A stretch of 64,000 nucleotides of DNA, from contig NZ_FQWY01000009.1 of assembly GCF_900129805.1 (NCBI RefSeq), positions 1 to 64,000 of the forward strand. Direction: 5' to 3'. Position numbers and translations under genes: made by a program. Each line of letters opens with the position of its first letter. Within the stretch, counting starts at the first letter, position 1. This document shows, piece by piece, positions 34,947-43,893 of this stretch. The notes below the pieces were generated by a model. That model ran no database searches, was not told where the DNA came from, and worked only from the letters and a program-made list of their open reading frames with translations. Source of the stretch: Thermosyntropha lipolytica DSM 11003. Lineage in GTDB: Bacteria > Bacillota > Syntrophomonadia > Syntrophomonadales > Syntrophomonadaceae.

Positions 34947-36674
34947 CTATATCCAGAATTTATGGCATAAAATATCCTGGTAAATCTGCTCATCAAGATG
35001 CACATAGGCTTCTTTTTCCTGATCGTATACAAATAACTCCTCCTTTGTCCGGGAAGGATCAAAGCCTTCTTCTATATATCTATTTCGGTTGTCCTTAAGC
35101 CGCTTGCCTGTCGTGGTCAAGCGTATGAAAACCGGCATTTCCGCTCGCGAAAGCCTCTTTTTAAGATATTCGGTAAACTTATCCCAGTTCAGCTTTTCTC
35201 CTGCCAGAAGCTTTACTACAGCCAGGCCTGCTCTTCCTTCATAGCCGCGGACCGGCACGCCTACCACATAGGCATCATCAACTGGTCCGAAAAACTTACG
35301 TATTACATCCCTTACCCGGTAAGCCGAAACTGTCTTCCCTCTCCATCTGTAAATCTCATCCAGCCTTTTTACAAATTCGATATAGTCATTGGCATGTAAT
35401 CTGACCAGATCCCGGGTATTAAAATATAGATCACCGTTTTCCCATATATTTTTTAGCAGCCGGTACTCGGTTTCTTCAAAATTATTTATATACCCTTCAA
35501 AATTTTCATATTCGTCCACCTTTAACAGCAAAATGCCAGCTTCCCCGGCACTGCATCTAATAAGCCTACCTTCTTCATCTCGGGCAAAATCATCCGTTTC
35601 TTCATTATATCTCACAACCTCAGCCTGCTTTTCTCCTCCCAGATACAAGCATCCGCACATGCCTGGTATCTCGTCTATATTAACCAGGATACCCACATTT
35701 TCGGTTGTGCCGTAGATTTCCACTATGCGGGGGATATTAAACCTTTCTTTAAAAGGGGTAAAAAGATCTGCCGGCATCCCATTGCTCAAGACCTTTTTTA
35801 CCCCGTGTTTTTTCTCGGCTTCACCTGGCTCTACCGCCCAGAGATAGCGAAACATCTGTCCTGTCCCTAAAAAATAGGAAGTATTGTACTTACATATATT
35901 ATCCCAAAAAGCCGTGGCGGAAAACCCGGGTGCTAGAACCAGCGTGCTTTCACTGGCCAGCATAGCAGCAAAAGCTCCGCTAAAACCGCTGTTCAGCCAG
36001 AAAGGTATGCAGGTATATCCTATTTCCTCCGGGGTTAAATCGGCATAAATCCTTACCGTCTCTCCGGTTAGGAGCCAGCGGTAATGGTTAAGGGGAACTA
36101 CCTTGCGGCTGCTTACCCCCCCTGCGGTATAGAGATAGACAAAAGGTTCAAAATTCTTAACTTCACTGCAGGAGGGATTTTCTGTCTGTTCGGGAAGAAG
36201 GTTTAATACTTCGGAATAGAAAAGTATTTTACCGGGATAGCGAAGACGCAGAAAATCTTTAGCCTCTTCCAGTTTTTCTTTAAATCCGTCTTCTACGATG
36301 AGCAAGCGCGCTTCACTTAGATTAATATCCTCGGCCAGTTTTTCTCCCTTGAGTTCTGTGCTGATAAGGGCAGCAATCGCCCCTATCCGGCTCAAGCCTA
36401 TGACCATAGCCAGATAGTCCGGGGAATTATTAAGCCAGAGGGCCACCACATCACCCTTTCTTATCCCTTCAGAAACAAAAAACCAGGCAAACCGGTTCGC
36501 TCTTATATGGAATTCCTGATAGCTAACCTGTTTGTCCTGGTAAATAAAAGCCGGATAATCTGGTTTTTGTGCTGCTACCTTTTCGAGTTTTTTGCCGATG
36601 GTAAAATCTACATTACCCCGCAAAAAACCTGCATACTCTTGATACTGCCTATCTTTTAGCTCCATTATCATCAT
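34947..36674 (-). CDS. Acyl-CoA synthetase-like AMP-forming enzyme with a degenerate P-loop
   Basis: This 575-residue protein belongs to the very-long-chain/FATP branch of acyl-CoA synthetases: EIYGTTENVG, the YRWRGKTVSAYRV hinge region and C-terminal YIEEGFDP. The ATP-binding loop, usually YTSGTTGxPK, reads YTAGGVSSRKVV, and the usual GDL motif reads TRDL, so activity may be weak or altered. It lies between the phasin-like and PHA synthase genes, 16 and 18 bases apart, so it is surely co-transcribed and may supply or sense acyl-CoA at the granule. Three Met codons (36674 to 36665) could start it; TGGGTGG favours the last. Confidence 0.82.
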   Translation of the reverse strand: MMIMELKDRQYQEYAGFLRGNVDFTIGKKLEKVAAQKPDYPAFIYQDKQVSYQEFHIRANRFAWFFVSEGIRKGDVVALWLNNSPDYLAMVIGLSRIGAIAALISTELKGEKLAEDINLSEARLLIVEDGFKEKLEEAKDFLRLRYPGKILFYSEVLNLLPEQTENPSCSEVKNFEPFVYLYTAGGVSSRKVVPLNHYRWLLTGETVRIYADLTPEEIGYTCIPFWLNSGFSGAFAAMLASESTLVLAPGFSATAFWDNICKYNTSYFLGTGQMFRYLWAVEPGEAEKKHGVKKVLSNGMPADLFTPFKERFNIPRIVEIYGTTENVGILVNIDEIPGMCGCLYLGGEKQAEVVRYNEETDDFARDEEGRLIRCSAGEAGILLLKVDEYENFEGYINNFEETEYRLLKNIWENGDLYFNTRDLVRLHANDYIEFVKRLDEIYRWRGKTVSAYRVRDVIRKFFGPVDDAYVVGVPVRGYEGRAGLAVVKLLAGEKLNWDKFTEYLKKRLSRAEMPVFIRLTTTGKRLKDNRNRYIEEGFDPSRTKEELFVYDQEKEAYVHLDEQIYQDILCHKFWI

Positions 36675-36689
36675 CCACCCAAAATTGAT

Positions 36690-37031
36690 TTAAGCCTGTT
36701 TATCGCTGTTTAAAAATTTGCTCCACATCATCCAGGGATTATACTGGGGATTATTCATATTTTCCATAGCTACCATCCAGGCTTCCTTCATAATCGTCTG
36801 CATCTGCTGCTGGCTTTTGCTGGCCTGCATGATAAAGGCATCCAGCCATTTAGCCTGTTCTCCCCATACTTCTTTACTATTTGCCATATAAGTATTCAAC
36901 ATCTCCTGTCCTTTTTCCTGCCACAGGTTCATATTTTCCATCATTGATTTCCACATACTCCAGTAACTTTCGCTCATTTTCATACCTGCTGCCCACATGT
37001 TTTCCATCTTTTCACGATCCCACATCATCAT
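36690..37031 (-). CDS. Met/Trp-rich phasin-like protein of the PHA operon
   Basis: This 113-residue amphipathic helical protein has 21 methionines and 10 tryptophans and no cysteine. WxxGMKM, YWSMWKSMMENM and MWSKFL recur as helix-forming patches, as in phasins or the PhaE/PhaR partners of PHA synthase. GGAGGAGG lies 8 bases before the ATG. It is the first gene of the PHA operon, so it is the likely granule-coat or synthase-activating subunit, though much shorter than PhaE or PhaR. I cannot place it in a named family. Confidence 0.75.
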   Translation of the reverse strand: MMMWDREKMENMWAAGMKMSESYWSMWKSMMENMNLWQEKGQEMLNTYMANSKEVWGEQAKWLDAFIMQASKSQQQMQTIMKEAWMVAMENMNNPQYNPWMMWSKFLNSDKQA

Positions 37032-37167
37032 GAAATCAGCCTCCTCCTTATAAATTGTTCTAAATTTTGTAAAATATTTTATTTTGTGATATTTATGATA
37101 ACACTAATATGTATTAATTTAAAGTAGTTAATATATAAAAATATTTTATGCCCCAGGAGAAAAATTA

Positions 37168-37641
37168 TCAAATTTGCGCCTTAGCGACATCTACCCATCC
37201 CTGGCACCTGGCATATTCCGCCAGTTCATCGGGTGTAAGTTCGATAGCTGAATTACTGCTACCGCAGGCGGGAAAAACAGTAGCAAACCTTTTAAGCGAT
37301 ATGTCCAGATAAACGGGAATCTCCTGCGCTAGAGCAAAAGGACACACTCCTCCCACCGGATGTCCGGTATAAAAAAGAGTTTCTTTTTCATTAAGCATTC
37401 TAGGTTTAAATCCAAATTCACTTTTAAACTTCTTCGCATCTATCTTAACATCACCCGCAGTTACTATAAGCAAGGCCCCTTCCCCGTTATTCCGCAAAGC
37501 CAGGGTTTTGGCAATCCGTGCCGGTTCAACTCCTAATGCTCTGGCTGCCAGCTCTACCGTAGCACTGGAAACCGGAAATTCCATTATATCATTTTCCCGT
37601 CCCCATTTTCTGAAATATTCCCGCACCTGCTGAATAGCCAT
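37168..37641 (-). CDS. YbaK/ProX-type aminoacyl-tRNA deacylase
   Basis: This 157-residue single-domain editing enzyme hydrolyses mischarged tRNA such as Cys-tRNA(Pro). AKTLALR, VTAGDVKIDAKK and the glycine loop TGHPVGGVCPFAL are the family signatures. It is monocistronic, between the PHA operon and metE on the minus strand. Exact tRNA specificity is not readable. Confidence 0.9.
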   Translation of the reverse strand: MAIQQVREYFRKWGRENDIMEFPVSSATVELAARALGVEPARIAKTLALRNNGEGALLIVTAGDVKIDAKKFKSEFGFKPRMLNEKETLFYTGHPVGGVCPFALAQEIPVYLDISLKRFATVFPACGSSNSAIELTPDELAEYARCQGWVDVAKAQI

Positions 37642-37729
37642 GTTTTTCCTCCTTACCAGAAATTATGTCTATTTTATTTAAAAAAGCAATATGTCCACTA
37701 AAATACCATTTGCTTTATATGTGGATGGC

Positions 37730-37801
37730 CTAGCTCAGATGTAAAGCGACATTTTGCAAATCATCACTGGTAATATGTGTTGAATCAGATATTTGTTTCA
37801 T
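37730..37801 (-). CDS. Possible 23-codon open reading frame
   Basis: ATG at 37801 has GAGGTTG 6 bases upstream and encodes MKQISDSTHITSDDLQNVAL and three more residues. The upstream bases are A+T-rich. It could be a tiny protein or a stub of a lost gene; only the ribosome site supports it. Confidence 0.25.
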   Translation of the reverse strand: MKQISDSTHITSDDLQNVALHLS

Positions 37802-37845
37802 GATTTTCAACCTCACTTTAGTTTTAATTTATTTAATTTTAACAC

Positions 37846-37884
37846 AAAACCAAAGGGGCATAGAGGAATACTATACCCCTTTGG
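37846..37884 (-). terminator. Terminator of metE
   Basis: Minus-strand CCAAAGGGG / CCCCTTTGG stem with inner pairing, then TTTTGTGTT, five bases after the metE stop. Confidence 0.8.
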
Positions 37885-37888
37885 CCGT

Positions 37889-40147
37889 TTAAAACTTCTT
37901 TCTTATTTCCCTTGCCGCCACCACCATATTTTTAAGAGTAGGAAATACCTCTTCTTCTTTGCGTGTTTTGAGACCACAATCCGGATTTATCCACAGTCTA
38001 TCTTTCTCTATTTTTTCCAGCATCCTGGTTATCAATTTCTCCATTTCTTCTACCGGTACTATGCGGGGAGAATGAACATCAAAAATACCCGGTCCCACCT
38101 CTGCCTGCAGAGAACTTTCCCGTATACCATCCAGAAGTGTAAAATCGGATTTGGCAGCTTCAAAGGTAATAACATCCACATCCATGCGGGCAATTTCATC
38201 CAGATAATCGTCAAAATTGCTATAACACATATGGGTATGGATCTGGGTTTGTGGCTTTACTCCGGCACAAACTGCTTTGAAAGCCTTTATTGCCCAGTCA
38301 AAATATGTTTTATGTTCACTTTTCCTTAAAGGTAATTTTTCCAGCAAAGCTGCTTCATCAATCTGAATAATCTTTATCCCTTCTTTTTCCAGATCCAAAA
38401 CTTCTTCCTTTATAACCTGCGCCAGTTGCATAGCTACCCGGTCTGGAGGCATATCTTCGCGCACAAAAGACCAGTTCAAAATTGTAACCGGACCAGTCAA
38501 AATACCTTTTACCGGCTTAGAAGTTAAACTCTGGGCATACTTAATATAATCAACTGTTAATTTCTTCTTGCGCTTAATATCGTAAAATATAATCGGGGGT
38601 TTTACACATCTCGTGCCATAAGACTGTACCCATCCATTTTTCGTAATTACAAAGCCTTCCAGGTTTTCGCCAAAAAATTCCACCATATCATTGCGTTCAT
38701 ATTCGCCATGTACCAGGACATCCAGGCCTATTTCTTCCTGGAATTTTATAACTCTTTCTATCTTGGCCTTTATAAAACTTTCATATTCTTCTTTTGTAAC
38801 TTCCCCCCTCTTAAAGCGTCCCCGCATTGCCCTCACATCAGGTGTCTGGGGAAAAGAGCCAATTGTGGTAGTAGGCAAGAATGGAAGCTGTAAAGCCTCT
38901 TTTTGTACTTTTATTCTCTCTTCCCATGCAGGAACCCTTATATATTCATTTTCTTCCTCTTTTTCTTTTTCCCCACTCTGATCAGTAGCGACAAGATTCC
39001 AAAGCTCCGCATTTTTTAAATAAAAAGAATGTTTTGAGAAATCTCCAGAAAGGAAAATTTCTTCTATTTCCGACAATTCTTGTAGTTTTTCTTCCGCAAA
39101 GGCTAAATACGGTACAACTTTTTCATCTAATTCATTTTCATACTTCAGTGAATAAGGAACCAACAATAACGAACAAGAAGTAGAAAGCACTATTCTTCCC
39201 TTGTCAACATAGTGGGCTAATTTCTGCAAAATATCTATGCTGGTTTGATAATTATTGCGAAATACATTACGCCCATTTACTATTCCTGCCAGCAACAGCT
39301 TGTCTTCCGGGAAACCATATTGGCTTATCAATTCCAAATTTAGCTTTCCATCTACTAAATCAAGGCCTAAAGCATCAAAATCAAGAGAGACTATCTCCTG
39401 ATAAACATCCCTTATGTCTCCAAAATAAGTCTGCAGTATAACCCTGGTTTTGCCTTTGTTTTTCAAAAGTGCTCCATAAAATTCCTTTAAAAACCTGCGA
39501 TCTCTTTCTTCTAAATCCATAACCAGCACCGGCTCATCTATTTGCACAAAATCTGCACCTGCTGTATTAAAATGGCATAAAATCTCTATATACACCTCAA
39601 GCATTTTTTCCCAGAAATGCTTATTATAAATATCAACCCCTGTTTTGCGTGCCAGCTTTAAAAAAGTTAATGCTCCCAGTAGCACCGGTTTAGTTTTTAT
39701 GCCTTCATGCCAAGCTTCCTTAAACTCAGTAAAAGGCTTATCTGAAGATAACTTAAATTCTGTATCGGCGGTTAAGGTAGGAACGAGGTAGTGATAATTT
39801 GTAAAAAACCATTTTTTCATCGGCAGAGCCTTCAGATCAATACCATCCCGCTGATAACCTTTGGCCAAAGCTAGATAGCAGTCAATCTCGTCCTCTAATA
39901 TTCTATACGCTGCAGGTACTGCTCCCAGCATTACTGCATGATCTAAAAAATGATCATAAAAGGAAAAATCATTCGAGGGTATAAGATCTATTCCATATTC
40001 CTTCTGCAACAACCAGTGATATTTTCTTAAGTCCCTAGCCGCCTTTTCTAATTCTTCCTTTTTTACCTTCCCCTCCAGATATCCTTCCACATAGTTTTTA
40101 AGTTCCCGCTGAGGACCAATACGTGGAAAACCTACTACTGACTTCAC
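37889..40147 (-). CDS. metE: Cobalamin-independent methionine synthase MetE
   Basis: This protein of about 752 residues transfers a methyl group from methyltetrahydrofolate (polyglutamate form) to homocysteine without B12. SVVGFPRIGPQRELK at the start, PDVRAMRGRFKRGE, and the zinc site (His and Cys in HTHMCYSNF, Cys in WINPDCGLKTR) are all present. The start is the GTG at 40147, after AAGGGGG; earlier codons fall in the riboswitch terminator region. A cobalamin riboswitch with a terminator precedes it, so it should be turned off when B12 is plentiful and a B12-dependent enzyme takes over. Confidence 0.96.
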   Translation of the reverse strand: MKSVVGFPRIGPQRELKNYVEGYLEGKVKKEELEKAARDLRKYHWLLQKEYGIDLIPSNDFSFYDHFLDHAVMLGAVPAAYRILEDEIDCYLALAKGYQRDGIDLKALPMKKWFFTNYHYLVPTLTADTEFKLSSDKPFTEFKEAWHEGIKTKPVLLGALTFLKLARKTGVDIYNKHFWEKMLEVYIEILCHFNTAGADFVQIDEPVLVMDLEERDRRFLKEFYGALLKNKGKTRVILQTYFGDIRDVYQEIVSLDFDALGLDLVDGKLNLELISQYGFPEDKLLLAGIVNGRNVFRNNYQTSIDILQKLAHYVDKGRIVLSTSCSLLLVPYSLKYENELDEKVVPYLAFAEEKLQELSEIEEIFLSGDFSKHSFYLKNAELWNLVATDQSGEKEKEEENEYIRVPAWEERIKVQKEALQLPFLPTTTIGSFPQTPDVRAMRGRFKRGEVTKEEYESFIKAKIERVIKFQEEIGLDVLVHGEYERNDMVEFFGENLEGFVITKNGWVQSYGTRCVKPPIIFYDIKRKKKLTVDYIKYAQSLTSKPVKGILTGPVTILNWSFVREDMPPDRVAMQLAQVIKEEVLDLEKEGIKIIQIDEAALLEKLPLRKSEHKTYFDWAIKAFKAVCAGVKPQTQIHTHMCYSNFDDYLDEIARMDVDVITFEAAKSDFTLLDGIRESSLQAEVGPGIFDVHSPRIVPVEEMEKLITRMLEKIEKDRLWINPDCGLKTRKEEEVFPTLKNMVVAAREIRKKF

Positions 40148-40181
40148 AGATAAAACCCCCTTAATCTTTTTTATCAAATTT

Positions 40182-40235
40182 AAAAAGCCTTTACTGCCGG
40201 AAAAAATTCAAACTGTCAGGCAGTAAAGGCTTTTT
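40182..40235 (-). terminator. Riboswitch-controlled terminator before metE
   Basis: Minus-strand GCCTTTACTGCC / GGCAGTAAAGGC, a 12-bp perfect stem followed by TTTTTAAATT, ending about 35 bases before the metE start. An upstream partly overlapping alternative, AAAGGC...GCCTTTTTGA near 40265-40293, could be part of the switch. Confidence 0.85.
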
Positions 40236-40334
40236 GCCTTAATATATTAACTACAAATTATAAGTCAAAAAGGCAACAAAATATTAATGCCTTTACCACC
40301 ATGACTTTAACTTCCCACCGAAGAAAGTCACAGC

Positions 40335-40545
40335 ATCCCAAGCAGGCAGGTCTCCTGGCTTACACGTCATCCCTTTTCTTTAAGCCTTCCCAGAAGATAA
40401 GCCCTCTTTCCAGAACCCCATCTTCCAGTGGCATACATACCAAGAAAGGTCAGTGCTTACAGTAGCGGGGGCTGCAGCGGATTTGCACCGCTTTCCCTAT
40501 TAAGCCGCTAAAAAGCAGCACCTGCTCACTAGGCAAAGAACCTGA
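40335..40545 (-). ncRNA. Cobalamin riboswitch
   Basis: The minus strand carries the conserved core: AATAGGGAA, GCGGTGCAAATCCGC, GCAGCCCCCGCTACTGT, the B12-box region TGCCACTGGAAGATGGG, and GGCTTA...AAGCCAGGAGACCTGCC. Order and spacing match the class that binds adenosylcobalamin. It lies upstream of a terminator and metE, the usual target of B12 repression. Confidence 0.95.
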
Positions 40546-40548
40546 AAA

Positions 40549-40577
40549 AATATTTATTTTTTAAATTTTTATGTCAA
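40549..40577 (-). promoter_or_regulatory. Candidate promoter of the riboswitch-metE transcript
   Basis: Minus-strand TTGACA, 17-base spacer, AATATT. RNA would start near 40542, just at the 5' edge of the riboswitch. A second candidate, TTGACA-N17-TAACAT, lies at 40580-40608. The rest up to 40722 holds only the leader of the divergent regulator gene. Confidence 0.55.
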
Positions 40578-40722
40578 TAATGTTAATGATTATATTAATC
40601 GATGTCAACATGCAGATAGGGGAGAAAATCTGCCATATTTCGCAAGCAAATTACTGTTCTCTTTTCAAGGAAGGGCAAAAAATTTAAAATTATTTACAAA
40701 CTGAAATAAAGGTGGAGGCAAA

Positions 40723-41421
40723 ATGAAAAAAAAGATCCTGTTAGTAGAAGATGATGCTAAAATGCGCGAAATAATAGCTGATTATCTGGAAGCAGAAGGA
40801 TTTACGGCTTTGGAAACAGATAACGGGGAAAATGTCCTTACCCTTATGAAAATCGAAAATCCTGATCTGATAATCCTGGATATAATGCTTCCCCGGCTGG
40901 ACGGCTGGAGTGTATGCCGTAAAATCAGAAGTTTTTCGGATATACCTATTATAATATTGACCGCACGCTCCCAGGAAGAAGACCGCCTGCTTGGTTTTGA
41001 ACTGGGAGCTGACGATTATGTAACCAAGCCTTTCAGCCCCCGTGAGCTGGTAGCCAGAATAAAAGCATTATTTAAACGAGTACACGACAAAAATCTTTCT
41101 TCTACCGGATTTCTGCAAGTAGGTCCTATCAAAATAGACCGTCTGTCCCACCAGGTATTTTTAAACGGTGAAGAAATCTATCTTTCTCCTAAAGAATATG
41201 AACTTCTGCTTTACCTGATAAACAATGCCGAAATAGTCTTATCACGCGAACAACTGCTAGCTGGCGTATGGGGATGTTCTTATTACGGTAATGTCCGTAC
41301 GGTAGATACTCACATTAACCGGCTTCGTGAAAAATTAGGCTCTTTTGCCGATCTCATACAAACTGTACGTGGATTCGGTTATAAGTTCAGCTCTATAAGC
41401 CTTAAGGAAAGAAAACCTTAA
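40723..41421 (+). CDS. OmpR/PhoB-family response regulator
   Basis: This 232-residue regulator has a receiver domain (acidic LLVEDDAKMRE, phosphorylated Asp in LIILDIMLPRLDGW, Lys in VTKPFSPRE) and a winged-helix DNA-binding domain (LSPKEYELLLYLINN, VRTVDTHINRLREKLG, TVRGFGYKF). GTGGAGG precedes the ATG. The kinase gene follows 20 bases later. Targets are unknown; the membrane protein gene after the kinase is a candidate. Confidence 0.95.
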   Translation: MKKKILLVEDDAKMREIIADYLEAEGFTALETDNGENVLTLMKIENPDLIILDIMLPRLDGWSVCRKIRSFSDIPIIILTARSQEEDRLLGFELGADDYVTKPFSPRELVARIKALFKRVHDKNLSSTGFLQVGPIKIDRLSHQVFLNGEEIYLSPKEYELLLYLINNAEIVLSREQLLAGVWGCSYYGNVRTVDTHINRLREKLGSFADLIQTVRGFGYKFSSISLKERKP

Positions 41422-41441
41422 TCTTAAAGGAGGAACAAAAC

Positions 41442-42749
41442 ATGAATAATAGTCTTATATCGCATCTGCTGGAAGACAACACCCAGCATCACAACTTTTT
41501 TATACTTAAGCTTGTTTCTTTCCTGCTAGCCGTGATCGTTCCGGTTACTATCCTGATGAAAATCAGCGGCCTTACTACTCCTAATCTTTCCCTGACCAAT
41601 ATAGTAAAAGTCGTTACCGCAAGCGCCCTGATTCTGCTTTTTTTACGTTCTATTCTCAAGGTTTACGGTAAACATAATGCCAGCAAGTGGCTGGTCATAA
41701 CCTCAATATTTTCTATTTTCATGATGTTCCGCACTGCCGCCTATGCGGCATTAGAAGTACATACCATACTTTATCTAACCATAATACTTTCTATTTTCTA
41801 TTTCGATTACCGTCTGGTTATATATGCTACCTTTCTCTGTATTGCCGGTGATTATGTGTTTTCCTTATTTTTTCCTCAGTCCATACCTACTGGGGGATCA
41901 GCAGCCGAACAATTTATCCGCTATCTCAACTATACCTGGGCAGGAATGGCTGGAAGCATGGGAACCTACACAATGCGGCAGCTTTTGCATCTAGCCAGCG
42001 AACTTAAATACACCAATGATCGTCTGCAGGAAGATATCGAAAAAGAAAAAAAACTTGAACAAATACTCAAAGATTTTATCGCCGCTGCCTCCCATGAGTT
42101 AAAATCCCCTCTCGGTATTATACAGAGTTATGCTGAAGCTCTAAGAGACGGCTTAAAACCTAATAAACAGGAACAATACCTGAACACCATAATCAATGAA
42201 ACCTCCTACATGGGTAAACTGGTAAATGACATGCTTGATCTATCAAGACTGGAAAACGGCTATGCCGAAATAACTAAACAGGAATTTGATATTTATCAGC
42301 TCACGGCGAAAATAATTCAGCGTTGGCAAAGCTGGATAGAAGAGAAAAACCTGCAGTGCCAGATTATAAACCAAACAGCATATCCCCGGGTAATCGGTGA
42401 TTACTCAAAAATCGAAATATGCCTTACTAATTTTATAACCAATGCCCTTCAAAATACTCCTCCCGGCCAAAAAATAACTATTCACATCCAAGAAGAAGAA
42501 AAACATATTCTCTGGGCTATTGAAAATGAAGGATCACATCTTGCAGAGAAAGACCTGCAAAAAGTATGGCTACCTTTTTACCGAACTGATAAATCACACA
42601 GCAAAGAATACAGAGGCACCGGCTTAGGACTTGCCATCACCCAAAATATACTTAACCTCCATAAAAGCCATTATGGAGTAAAAAACACCTCCAAGGGAGT
42701 ATGCTTTTATTTTTCCCTTCCCCAGGCTTTTTCTTCTGTTCAGGGTTAA
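41442..42749 (+). CDS. Membrane sensor histidine kinase, partner of the preceding regulator
   Basis: This 435-residue kinase has five or six membrane segments in the first 190 residues, with little extracellular loop, so sensing is probably within the membrane. HisKA follows with His in AAASHELKSPLG, then an ATPase domain ending RGTGLGLAITQNIL. AAAGGAGG precedes the ATG. It forms a two-gene unit with the response regulator. Confidence 0.93.
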   Translation: MNNSLISHLLEDNTQHHNFFILKLVSFLLAVIVPVTILMKISGLTTPNLSLTNIVKVVTASALILLFLRSILKVYGKHNASKWLVITSIFSIFMMFRTAAYAALEVHTILYLTIILSIFYFDYRLVIYATFLCIAGDYVFSLFFPQSIPTGGSAAEQFIRYLNYTWAGMAGSMGTYTMRQLLHLASELKYTNDRLQEDIEKEKKLEQILKDFIAAASHELKSPLGIIQSYAEALRDGLKPNKQEQYLNTIINETSYMGKLVNDMLDLSRLENGYAEITKQEFDIYQLTAKIIQRWQSWIEEKNLQCQIINQTAYPRVIGDYSKIEICLTNFITNALQNTPPGQKITIHIQEEEKHILWAIENEGSHLAEKDLQKVWLPFYRTDKSHSKEYRGTGLGLAITQNILNLHKSHYGVKNTSKGVCFYFSLPQAFSSVQG

Positions 42750-42860
42750 ATTTATTACAAAATTGTTAAAAAAAATTAACCTGGTTGTAAAAATAGATTT
42801 TTAATATAGGGGCAGATAAATCATCTGCTTCTATTTTTTATTTAAGGAGGGAAAAAGCTT

Positions 42861-43808
42861 ATGTTTTTATGGGAACCGCTTACCTGGTATCAAATCCTCA
42901 TGTTTATTGCTGTACTGTGCGGCCTTATGCTGCTCAATGAATTTGGCCGGGCTAATCTCTGGACCGGTATTCTGCTCTTCTTTGTAGTCCCCTTGATACT
43001 AACTTTTGCCGTATGGACAAAAACGGCAGTCCCCGGCAGCAGTGTCGGCACCTGGTTTCACTGGGCCAAAGTCTACTCCTCGCTGGCAGGATGTCTGGGT
43101 TTTCTAGCACTACGCTATGTAAAAGGAGCTGCACAAAACAAATATTTCCTTATGTTCCCCCCTGCTATTCTTTCTATTAATATCCTGGAAGCTGTTATCC
43201 GTGATTTTCAATGTTTCAGCTTTAACGGTTTTGTGGACGGCATGTTAATTATAGGTGGTCCCTGGAATATCATGAATGGGATTGCCGGTATCTTAAATAT
43301 TATAACTATTTCCGGATGGGCTGGTATTTATATATCCCAAAACCGCAAGCGCCGGGATATGATATGGCCTGATCAGCTCTGGTTCTGGATAATTGCTTAT
43401 GACCTCTGGAACTTTGCCTATGTTTATAACTGTGTACCTGATCATTCTTTCTATGCCGGAGCTGCTCTGCTGCTTTCCTGTACTATACCTGCCTTCTTAA
43501 GCGGCGGCAAGGGTGCCTGGCTGCAGCACAGGGCTCACACCCTGGGTATATGGATGATGTTTGTAATGACTTTCCCGGCTTTTGTTGATACCTCAATATT
43601 TGCGGTAAAATCTTCCCATGATCCTGCTGCCCTGATGGTGGTAAGTGGATTGTCTCTGGCTTCGAATATAGCTGTATTTGTATATCATTACTACAAAGTC
43701 TTCAAATACAAGAAAAATATTCTCAAGGGCGAAGAAGTACACACCGATCTTGGTTCTTACAGAGAATTAAAGGAACTAGACCGCATCCCCCAACCGGCTG
43801 TGGCCTAA
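42861..43808 (+). CDS. Polytopic membrane protein of unknown function (DUF5692-like)
   Basis: This 315-residue protein has about eight membrane segments, several aromatic-rich (LWFWIIAYDLWNFAYVYNCVPDH), and a short charged tail. I believe it belongs to the uncharacterised DUF5692 family but cannot confirm it. AAGGAGGG precedes the ATG. It follows the two-component genes by 111 bases and is followed by a terminator, so regulation by that pair is plausible. Confidence 0.6.
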   Translation: MFLWEPLTWYQILMFIAVLCGLMLLNEFGRANLWTGILLFFVVPLILTFAVWTKTAVPGSSVGTWFHWAKVYSSLAGCLGFLALRYVKGAAQNKYFLMFPPAILSINILEAVIRDFQCFSFNGFVDGMLIIGGPWNIMNGIAGILNIITISGWAGIYISQNRKRRDMIWPDQLWFWIIAYDLWNFAYVYNCVPDHSFYAGAALLLSCTIPAFLSGGKGAWLQHRAHTLGIWMMFVMTFPAFVDTSIFAVKSSHDPAALMVVSGLSLASNIAVFVYHYYKVFKYKKNILKGEEVHTDLGSYRELKELDRIPQPAVA

Positions 43809-43844
43809 TGATACGGCTTACAAAAAATATTCTTGTCCATCCCC

Positions 43845-43893
43845 CCATCCCCCGGAAAACCTCTCCCTCGTTCTCCGGGGGATATTTATTTTG
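43845..43893 (+). terminator. Terminator after the membrane protein gene
   Basis: ATCCCCCGGA / TCCGGGGGAT, a perfect 10-bp stem followed by ATTTATTTTGGTTTTC. The 280 bases to the next gene are A+T-rich without a clear promoter that I can support. Confidence 0.75.

Noticed and set aside
37793-38329. Plus-strand frame of 178 codons opposite the end of metE
   Set aside because: It spans the metE terminator and conserved metE codons; no start signal and atypical composition.
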